DNA of 64,000 nucleotides from Spinacia oleracea (Eukaryota; Streptophyta; Magnoliopsida; Caryophyllales; Amaranthaceae), in NCBI RefSeq assembly GCF_020520425.1, contig NC_079490.1:1798001-1862000 (forward strand), given 5' to 3'. Shown here in pieces: positions 10,939 to 22,900 of the stretch; position 1 is the first letter of the stretch; every line of letters starts with the position of its first letter. Both the position numbers and the translations under genes were made by a program. A model generated the notes under the pieces. The model was not told the DNA's origin. It saw only the letters and a list, made by a program, of their open reading frames with translations, and did not search any database.

Positions 10939-13900
10939 TCATACACCTTCATGATTTTGTTGCGATGGTCCACTGTTATCCTCGGTTTCATCTAAAGTTT
11001 CATCCTCATGCTCATCGCCAAAATCTACATCCGCGTCACTTGGTGCCGGGGGCACCTCGGAGCTTGATCCACTACCATTTGCAGACTCGTTTTGAAAGTC
11101 TGTCACGTTGACTCCCTCGGGTTGTTGCTTCATCATTCCCGAGATAGCAAGTTTCGGGGACCATTCCAGGACATCGTCAATGATGTTAGAAACCCGTCTC
11201 TGGTACCTGAAAACACAAACTTCTGCTATTAGTCTTTGTTCTTTTAACATGTAGCACTCTATGTGTGTGAACATTCTTGATAAGCCACCATCCACACTCA
11301 AATTTATCAATAAATTTTCAATCTAGAGGGCCTGTTTGGCCAAGCTACTGTAAAACTATTTCCACTCCCTAGAAGTAGTTTTGTAGAAATTGTTTCTTGA
11401 GAAACACTTGTAGAAGTAAGAAGTGTTTGGCCAACAACTTCTAAGAGCACCTCGGAAGGGTGGAGAAACAAGTTTTGTTGTTTGGCCCAGTTTTTTTTGA
11501 AAGTTAAATTTAAGAAGGATTATTGACCATTGGATTAAAAATCAGCCACAAGATTAAAAGTTGACTACTTGACCAACTTTTTTCCTTTTCTTTTTTTCTT
11601 TCGTCCATTTGATCTCCAGCAAATCAATATAATGAAGAAGTTCAGTAAATCAAGCCTGGAACCTTAGATTTAGTAATGAAATAACATATTGTCAATCGAA
11701 TCTTCTTCTTCATCCCTCTATGAAATTAAAAAGAAATTAGGACTCTTCTTCTACCCATAACAAAGAAAAAAAATACAAAGATCTCCTATGGTAGTTCAGG
11801 GAGAAAGGGGGTACGGGAAGAAAGTTGACGGTGAAGATTTTTTGTGCTCACTGCTATGTTGATGGTGGAGATTTGTTGTTCTCACTGCTATGTCATGGGG
11901 AAGAGGAGAGAGAAAGTTGATATGAGGAAGAAGTAGTAGTACCGGGGTAAAGTTTAGTTTTAGTGGGCATTTCTTTTAATATTAGGGGTGCTATGGTCCA
12001 AGACAAAGTATCATTAAATGGAAGAATCAGCTCCCCAAGAATCATATTTCAGAAGCTCCAATTTGGAGCGTCTAATTCTAAGCCTTTAAGAAACAGTTTT
12101 AAGCTTCTTATAAAAGGGCTTCTACTGCTTTAGGAGCTTGGCCAAACAGCCACTAAAGTTCTTAAAAAATAAAAATCAACAGAAACCCCGCCGTTATTAT
12201 TTCAAACTTATTGTCTAATTCTGTACACAAAAAAGTATCTCCTATTGTGTTATCTTCCCACCTCTGTTATAAGAACTTGGTCGCAAGCCAACTACATTAA
12301 AACCAAACTAATGGACTTGTCATCTCTGAGCAAATCTACATTTCTTTTTGTCAATAATCGAAACATCCACAGCCATGTCTAAGTGTTCATAGCAAAGATG
12401 GATACTCAAGGTAAAGCAATTGCACAATCACATTAAGAATAAATTTTATTCAAGAGAAATAATGAAAACTAGAAAGACAAGCTCCAGTTATATTGTTATG
12501 TAAGGGTTAGAAGAATAGGTTTAAAGGATAACACTAACCTAGCTCGAGCAGCTTCATCAGGAGCATGATGTCTCAAAATCATTATGACCACAACAGCTAA
12601 TACAGCATAGAAAAGCCGTCCAGTCCACTTTGGTGAATCTTCCTCGTCCTTTTTAGGCCAAAAACGGAACAATTCACTTAATGTTGCTTCTTCCGCAAGA
12701 ATGTTGGGGAAAATCCACACGCGCTTTCCAAGAAGTATCCAAAGAGCACCAAAAACTGTGGCTCTCACTGTAATCATAAAACCCAAAACTCAGTGACATA
12801 AAAAAACAAAATCACCCGGTCAATCACCATATTGCTGACACCAAGACAAAACATAGAATGCAAGTTAAAACTAATACATAGGAATGTCTTGCCACACATA
12901 TGAAGCATAGGTCTTTAGTCTTCACAACTGTTAAATAAATTAATCAAGAAAAGATGACCACTCATTCATAACATATTATCAGAAGAAGACTGGTGATATT
13001 CATTAAGAATAAAAGCTACTAGTGCAAATTATGCAATAGTATTGCTAGTTACAAAGAATGCAGTTGATGATAACGATTTGGAGGCGGGGGGGGGGGGACT
13101 CGGGGGTAGCTGCAACAACTTCATAGAGCATTTACGAATAAAAAGTTGAAATAAACAGGCCAGGATAATATAATAGTTTCAGAAACAGGATAACATGGAA
13201 CAAATTATAGCTGGCAACAAAAAGTATGAAGACATGAGAAACATACACAGTAGAACGGAAAGTATAAGTAGAAGAATCCCAGCACACAAGTAGAGTACCA
13301 CAAGCTTGGCTGTGTGAGGGTATACGGGAAACAAGCAGATTGCTAATGTCAAAACAGGCCAAGAGAATGAAAGAAGTGTCTGCCATAAGGGGTGCCTCTT
13401 TATGAATGTCCATACAAAGAAAGCATCATTGTCTGAAAAAGTTTGAACCTGCAACAAGATAAGAAAAGCAAAATATAAACACCAATAGGAGAGGGGGTGG
13501 AGGGGTTGAATTGACTTATGTTTGAAAAAGACTAATTAATTCAGCAAAAATGGACTGCAAATATTTACATTTCTTTCCCAAATTCATAAGTGCATCATCT
13601 GCAAATAGAGATTATTAACAAAAGCAGGATTTTAAGTATAGCCTCAAAGGAATTAAGTTCATCATTAAGATAAAAGAAAATCAATTAAGAGAAGTATAGG
13701 TTTTGCATGTTTAGTATGCATCTAGGAATGGAAATGGAATGAAAACAAATAAGGGGACGTTTGGTATGAAATTTTTTACAGCAGGAAACGGATTCAGATA
13801 ACCGTTTACGTTATATGTTGTTTGGTTTCGAGTATGTGGTAACCCTTTGTTACTACTCTAACCCCCAAGGTAGCAGTTGCCTTTTCTCCTCAAACAATAG

Positions 13901-16900
13901 CACACTGCCTCCTTTCTTTCTCCCCCCCGCTTATTTCTCCTCCCTCTCCTTTGAGCTTACTCCCAAATTCGACTGAATCTCAAGATTCCAACTTTTCAGT
14001 AAGTTTTTAACTGTATTTTTCTCATAATCTCTAAATATTATTCTTTAACATGTGCAAAAACACCCTTCCGACTTGCTAATCAATTTTCGAATTCAATCAG
14101 CCCTAATCTTCAAATTGTCTGTTGTATTTCACAAATGTCCTTTTTTCCTCTACATCTTCCTGGTCTTTGATTATTATTGGTGTTTTCGTTGACAACTGCT
14201 TATGTATTGTTGAATGTTGAGTAAAAATGTCACCATTTTATTGTGTTATTTGGACCTTTTCTCTATTGCATGTCACATGTTCGATGAAACGCTCAAAAGA
14301 GTTAGATAAAAAGTTGAAGTGATTAAGAACATATAACTTATCAAATCTAAAATTTATCTGGGTTTGCTACTTCAATAGTATTTATAGTTTGGTTTTATAA
14401 GCTTGGTTCTAGCACATGGCTTGAGATCTTGAGGATAATGGCTGATTGAGTAGTTATTTCCCCTCTAATATTCATTGTCTATCTATACTATCCTTGTTGC
14501 TTAGTTGCTTAGCTAATTCTAGCAAATGTTTTATGTTACACCCTCATGACTCGATGCGTAAAAAGAAAGTTGCTTACTGAGACTATACAGGGATGGAGTA
14601 CAATATATAGGTACGTCTTACAATTAATGTGATTGATGATCCATCCATAATTTTGATTCAACTGTTGCATAAGGCTAGGAAGCTTGTCTGATAATATAAG
14701 CAGTGAAGTTATTAGTTAAATAGATGTCTACTGCTTAGCTTAAACCATAGCAATATGCAATGGTTTTTACTTTATGAGTCAACTAAATAGTTGTTTACAC
14801 ATAGCTTAAAGGCCATAGAAGTCACTCAGTCACACATGGTTTAAAAGCCATAAAAGCCACTCACTCATACATGGCTTAAATAAAGGAGTATGTACCTTTC
14901 AGAAAGCTTGCAGTGGCTTTGAAACTTTCTTTGGAAGATGGCTGTAGTGATTGTAGAGTTAGTGGCACTGATACTGGATGATTGTTTGTTTCTCCTTTTG
15001 TGTGTTAATCTGCACTTTTGATGGGTTTAGAGTAATATCAGTGTAGATTATGTAATTTTAACATATTGGTTTACTGTATTGCTTTGACAGTGAGATTTTA
15101 TGGTATGCTTCGTCATTGAGGTCCGCTGATTATTTGATATGAGATGTTTATCCACAAACATTAGCTCATAGGAAATTCTTCTTTCTGATTTAAAATAAAT
15201 ATGGTGCATTCTGGAGCAATGTATTATACGTTGATGTTTGAATCTTCAAGCATTTGATGGACAGGCTACGCGATAATTTTGTTTCTAATTCCTTAGTTTT
15301 AGCTAGGTGATAAGTACTTTTACTAATGGTACTCTTGTTCTAATTGTAGGCTCACAAGAAAGCAAAGTGGTTATATGGTGTACCTTTTCCTTATTAGGAG
15401 ACACTTGCTGAAATTTATGCCAAAGATAAAGCAAGGGGAGACGTTAGTGAGTCATTTGTAGGAGCTACTGAAAACAGGAATGTTCAGGACTTGGGAGGCT
15501 GCAGTTGTTCTCTGAGCTGGGGAGTTTAGTGTTGTTGCCTCCTGGTCAAATCGGCAAAAGGGTTAAAGTGGAAGGCTGAAGCTTCACTGGAGGTTTGTTG
15601 GTTATATTTTGAGTGGTTATACAATTTCTTTTCTGGTTGGTTTTATATGTTACTTAGTATTTTTGTTATGACTTGTGGTTATTTATATTATGGTACTTTT
15701 TTAAGGAAAAAACTTTAAATAATCCAACCTTTCAACGATTTTCCGTTAATACTCCAACCTTTGGATTATTATCTAATAATCCAACCTTTATACCCCGTTA
15801 ACTTTTATTGCACCCAACAGGTCAGCAACCCGATATAACCGGTAACCTATACACGTGTCATGCAACCATTAGTTTATGATTTATTTATTTATTTTAACTT
15901 ATTTCCTTTTCTTTCATAGTCCTTTTGGTTTTGTTATTTCTTCCTCTCTCCAATTCCTCAGACCCCCCCCCCCCTCCTTCTCTTTTTCCTCCACCGCACA
16001 TGATCACATATTCACATCCCCTTTATTTCTCCGCCATCATCCTCCTCCACCCTTACTAAAATCCCACCACTATTATCATAATCTTCATCAATTGAGTCTC
16101 AAAATCTTAAATTCATCAATTGATCAAAATGAAGAGATTCATCAAAGTCACGCAAGCATTAACTTGAATCATCCCACTTAACATGTAATTGAAGCCCCTT
16201 AAATCGCTTTCTAAAGGTCCGAGTCATAGCCGAGTCGACTCGAGAGCACTCATACATGTACCTCGCCATTTTTGTTTTCTTAGTAACTCTCTTTCACTCT
16301 CCTCACCTTTTGCTCTATCCAGCTAATTTGAATGGTATTAGTGTATTACCGTGGGGTTTTTTTATATATAAATAAATTGGTTTGGATGTTGTATTGACAT
16401 GTATATTTGTTTATGTTTTGATCTGGGTTATTGAGGTTGATGGCAATTTATAAACTATAGAAGGGGGAGGCAGAAAATTGGTGGTCTGACTCGTTGCGGT
16501 AATTGGGTTGTCAGTTGCGGTATGAGCACTCGTTGTCGTGGTTATAGACTTATGGTATTAATTTTGATATGTTGTGGGTGTTTTCTATCTGTGATTAGTG
16601 TCTAAAGGGTCGGCAATGATGGTGGTCTTCCGTGACCGAAGTGTAGAAGAACAGAAAGAAGAAATCTCAATAGAAAGGAGGGAGGCAGGACAAAAAAAAA
16701 AGTTGAACTTCTTGACCGGTTTCTGGTCATTTGGGTTCGATAAAAGTTATTGGGGTACAAATGTTGGATTATTAAATAATAATTTAAAGGTTGGATTATT
16801 TACGGAAAATCGTCAAAAGGTTGGATTATTTACGGAAAATCGTCAAAAGGTTGGATTATTTAAAGTAATTTTTCCCTTTTTTAATGGGTTTATTTGCTGC

Positions 16901-19900
16901 TAATACTAGTTTCAGTTTATTATGATTTTTTGTTTTACATTGTACGTATATACTCCGTAGATACACTACATAAAAGATTCCTTTCCTTAGTACCTGCCAA
17001 ATATCAAGTAACGGGAATCGTACGTATGCGTATTCCTTTCCTAGGATATACCAAACAACTAATATTGGTAATAGCTAACATTAACCTTTTCCTTCTTATT
17101 TGTTTCCATTCCACTCCTTTTCCAATTTCCATTCATACCAAACATGCACTAAAAAGAGAGGACAATGTTAAGTGTTAAGTATTGTTGTTTGGTATACCTA
17201 AAGGAAGGAATTCCTTGTATCAAATTTGGGACCGAGAAGGGTAACAATTTTGTTAGCATAGGGTTGAGAAGGATAAGAAATACAAGTACGTGGTAACGTT
17301 ACCCTTAGGAAATGGAGTGTATTACCCGCCTCTTATACTAAACAATAGGTAATGGAAACAGTATATGATAACATATCTAACACTTCAAAACGCTATACCA
17401 AACATACCAAACATCCTCTACGGTCCTTTTTACACCATAACTTGCAAACAAGAACAGCAACACAACTTAGTAAGTTGAATAATAACATTAGTCAAGATCT
17501 TTTAAAAAAGGCGGATAATAGGTCTAACAAACACCAATTAGAAAGGGGAAAATATCCTCTTCAGTAAATGTCCTCTATTCGGTACACAATCATTACTCTA
17601 CAAAGAATTTCCTAATCCATTAAAGTGCCAGCAAACTCCTTAGTAGGAAGAAGAAGAACACAGGAAAAAAGGGGGAAAAAAACAAGATCTCCATCTCCCC
17701 CTTGACTGGTGCTCCGACCCCTAAATAAGACTATTCCTTCTCCCATTGGCTGCCTTTGAAACAACTCATGATAAAAAAAAACCTTTGTAACCCAACTTTA
17801 CATTCTTCTTCTTAAGAAACAAGTCTCGAAGAGTATTTTTTAAAAGACACACCTCTTCCTATAGAACTCAGGGCCCTAACGTCCCCATTCTATAAACAAG
17901 GAGTTGTCAAATAGCATTACTTTTCAGATCCCTAACGTCTCCGAAGACCCCTTGATTGGAATAATCATAAGAACCAAGGATAAAGATCGTATAGATAAAG
18001 AAGGATTCTTTGTTTCCTAGTTTCATTTGAACTCTTAAAGCAGTTTTGTATCCTATGTTCCTATCATGACAACTTCCTAGTTTGTTCAGAAATGTGCTCA
18101 GGAAAGGGTTTATTACCTGCATATAAAAGGCTTAGATTTTGTAGTTTCAGAAATGAATTTCTTAGACTGCTATCACATTAAGAATACATAGGTCTTTCTT
18201 CTATGCTATCACATTGGGAATACATTGCTCAATCTTCAGTTTTGATTCCGATTCCTTTACTTTCTATCCTCTTCTCTTCTTTGTTTTCTCCTGCCTTTCA
18301 TCTAGTTCCTCATCTACTTTCCCATTCTATATCCCCATTTCCCCTCTCTCAATCTCTACCAACTAAAACCTTGCCACCTCTTCCCTTCACATTTGTGCCA
18401 CTGCAATAAAACCCAATCCTTATAACAAAATAGGCCAATCACAAGTTATTTAATAAAAATGTAGAGCATTGAATATAACCACCCTATTGGGCCTACATCA
18501 AAATACAAGCTAGAAACCTCAGGTCCTCAACTCAATCGCTGTACACAGAATTGATCTTATCTCCGGACGCCATTCCACTAACCTGCCACAGAGGCACTAA
18601 GCCAACAACAACAACAACAAAGCCAATACCTCATATTACTCTAATGTCCAAATAACTGCTCCCCTCAAAGCAAAACACATTCAATTTCAAACTTATAATC
18701 CAATGGAAGAAGATGAACCATTAAAGAGACCTCACAACCCTACCTGGCACGCTTAAAACCACACACAAAGAATAAGAAAAATTACAAGTATACTTTAATA
18801 ACATCACTACTATTCCATATTCCGCCCCAAAACAAAAAACTCGCAAAAGGGGATATAAAGACAGGTTAGACAGCCTTGAACCAGTAGAGTCCCTGTGAAC
18901 CATGAAAATACAACAACTCAAACAACTTGAGTGTAGTTTTTAAAAGAATGACAATAGAAAAGAAACCTTTTAACTACTGTCTATGAAATTCTATTTTCCT
19001 CTTCAAGTATACGTTTTTTTTTTTTTGCATTCCAGCAAAGAATCTTCATTGGCAATAACAGTGATCCCTCCCCCTTTCTTAAGACGTTCCACATAAAAAT
19101 AAAAAGTAGCATGCCTAAGTTCAATCAAGGTTTACAATGTTGAAGGGAATGGATATGAAAATATAACAAAATTCTAGTTGTATGAAATGACATCCAATGA
19201 ACCTTCATTTAGAAATAAAATCTAGTTCAAAGTGAAGACTGCAAAATATATGGAGTTTCACTCGATAAATTATGATTAATAGATAAGCTAATCCAAAAAC
19301 ATATAAACTTGCCAGAATCACTTATGCAGAAACTTAACATGACCAGTCATTTGTGACACATTGCATTCAGAAAATTGAGACAAGGGCAACTCATTATCCA
19401 TCTTGGAATCACTGACAAAGAGAAAAGGCCACAGATACATACTCTATCGGTCTATCCCGAACCACAAAGGAAGGATAGGAGTTCCGACAACAAATATCAA
19501 AACTAAAACGGAATAACTAATTACTAGCTTCTTACAGTAGAGAAGACAGCTAAGGAGGTAGATACTCTACATGCCTAGATCACCATTTTTATGATCGATA
19601 AAGCAGTACATGATTTTTAACGGCACACCCCCCAACTCCTCTAATATTCACCTCTGATACTCATCATTATCATTACCCCATTGCCTCAAAGAGGCTCCCG
19701 CAAGAAGCGGGGTAAGGGGGGGGGGGTCGGGTGTACGCAACCTTACCCCTGCAATTGCAGAGAGGTTGTTTCCAATTGACCCAAAAGCGGTAACGGGACG
19801 ACAACGAGAAGACCATCTTCTATTTCATGGAAAAGAAGCGAAGAGGATTTAAGAGTCATTTTGATTTAGTCCATTACATCCCACAGCCAAAAGAACAAAT

Positions 19901-22900
19901 GAATATTTGACTCCATCGGAAATGGACAAAATTAAATATCCCTCCGCTGAATTATCATTAATATGTTCTTCTTAACTTCATGTCAACGTGAATTTTCTAA
20001 AAAAATCAACTTTTTATAATTTCAATTAATACAAAATTGATGATATTATCCTCAAAGTTGTATCATGGAACAACAAATCACATCAGTGAGTCATCTTGTC
20101 CCGTATGTGCTTATTGAATTTTTCTTTTTTTCTAATATCTGATTCCATTGGTGTGGGTTTCCTCCATACCCACCTCCCCCCTAGGTATCAGAAACTGATA
20201 CCTTGGGGATTTGGAGGGTGGGCTGCACTGGTATGAAAATAGGAAAATTCATGAATCAAACAAGTAGTATGGGTTTAGGTGATTCTAAATCCATACCTGA
20301 GAGTGAACCAAACACCCCCTAAGTGATAATATATCCAACACTTCAAAAACCCTATACCAAACATGCTCTAAAACTAAGCCAACATACCAAACATGCTCTA
20401 TAGTCCGTTACACCATAACTTGCTAGCAAGAACAATATCACAACTTAGTAAGTTGAATAATAACATTATGATAGGTCTAACAAACACCAAGTAGAATGGG
20501 AAAAAAAGTCAGTATTGATAATTGGCCCCTACCAAAGAAAAACTAGTAAGAAATATCCTCTTAAGTAAATGCCCTCTATTCGGTACATTATCATTACTAT
20601 ACATGGGATAATTCTCTAATCCATTAGAGTGCCCTCAAACTCCTTAGTAGGAAGAACACAGAAACAAAACAAGATCTCCATTCCCCTTGACTAGTGCCCC
20701 AACCCCTAAATAAGACTCTTCCTTCTCCCATTGGCTTCCTTTGAAATAACTCATGATAACAAACCCTTTGTAACCCAACTTCACAATCTTCTTCAGCAAC
20801 ATATCCCTCTTCTTCTTAAGAAACAAGTCTCGTAGGGTATTTTTAAAAAGGTACCCCGTCCTGTAGAACTCAGTGGTTAACAAGTCCCCATCCTATAAAA
20901 AATGAATCTCGAGTAGCATTATTACTTTTCAGAGCCCTGATGTCTCCTAAGACCCAATTGGAATAGTCATAAGAATCAAGGAATAAAAGTTTCTATTAGG
21001 GATAAAAATCGAATATATAAAGAAGGATTCTTGTTTCCTAGTTTCTTTTTGAACTCTTAAAGTAGTTTTAGTATTCTATCATGAGTTCATGACAACTTCG
21101 TATTTTGTTCAGAAATGTGATTAGGAAAGGTTTTAGTACCTGCATGTAAAAAGGCTTAGATTTTGTAGTTTCTGAAATGCATTTCTTAGACTGCTATCAC
21201 ATTAAGAATACATAGGTCTTTCTTCTATGCTATCACATTGGGAATACATAGCTCAATCTTCAGTTTTGATTCCAATTCCTTCACTTCTATTCTCTTCTCT
21301 CCTTTGTTTTCTCCTGCCTTTAATCTAGTTTTTCTCACTAATCAAATTTCCCATTTTATCCCCATTTCCCCTCTCTCAATTTCTACCAACTAAAATCTTG
21401 CTACCTCTTCCCTTCACATTTTCGCCACTGCAACAAAACCCAATCCTTATAACAAAATAGGTCAACAACAACCCACACGTTATCTAATAAAAAAGTAGAG
21501 CTTTGAATATTACAAACCCTATTGTCTATTGGCCCTATATCAAAATTCAAGTTGGGAACCTCAGGTCCTTAACTCATTCAGTGGATACCATTCCACTAAC
21601 CCACCACACAGGCACTAAGCCACTACAACAACAACAACAACAACAACAACAACCAAGCCTTAGTCCCAGTGTCGGCTAACATGAACCGTCATAAGGAACC
21701 GTCTACTGAACGTAAAGTAAGAAAAATAAAAGGTCATGTTAAAGAGAGTAAACACGGGGCTCGAAAAAGAGGTAACATGAAAACACAATAGGATAAAGTA
21801 AATTGTGTGTTTGAAATAGAAGTACCAAACACCTCATATTGCTCTAATGTCTGAATAACTGCTCCTCTCAAAGTAATACACATTCAATTTCAAACTTATG
21901 ATCCAATGGAAGAAGATGAACCATTCGAAGAGACCTCACAAGTATCCTACCCGGCACGCTTAAACCACACACAAAGAATAAGAAAAATTACAAGTATACT
22001 TTACTAACATCCCTAGTATTCCATATAATTCAACCCCCCTCCGCCCAGAAACAAAAAGCAGGTAAAGGAACCAGAATCCCTCAGAACCATGAACATAAAA
22101 CAACTCAACCGACATGAATGTAGTCTCTAGGAGAATGACAAGACCAAAAGAAACCTTTGAACTAATGTCTATGAAAGTCTATTTTCCTCAAGTATACACT
22201 TTTTGCATTCCAATAACGAATCTTCATTGACACAACAGTGATCCCTCCCCCTTTCTTAAGACGTTCCGTATAAAAATAAAAATAATAAAAAGTAGCATGC
22301 CTAAGTTCAACCAAGGTTTAAAATGGTGAAGGAAATGGATTTGAAAATATAACAAAATCCTAGTTGTATGACTTCTAATGAAACGTTCATTTAGAAATAA
22401 AATCTAGTTCAAAGAGAAAATTACAAAATATATGGAGTTTCACTCAATATATTACGATTAATAAATAATCTAATCCAAAAACATAATAAACTTGCCAGAA
22501 TCACTTATGCAGAAACAATGAATGACCACAAACATTTGTGACATATTGCATTCAGAAAATTGAGACAAGGGCATCTCAATATCCATTTGTGACATATTGC
22601 ATTCAGAAAATTGAGACAAAGAGGAAGGGCCACAGATCAGTACTCTATCCCGAACCACAAAGGAAGGATAAGAGTTCAGACAACAAATATCAAAACTAAA
22701 ATGGAAAAACTAACTACTAGCTTCTTACAGTAGAGAGAAAGCAAGGGGGTAGATACACTACATGCCTAGATCACTATTGCTATGATTTATAAAACAGTAA
22801 TTTTGATCAATACAAAATTGATGATATAATGCTCAAAACATGGAAAAAAAATGGCAAAATGATTAGGGACGGAGGGAGAAAAAAATTCACATGAAGCAAC

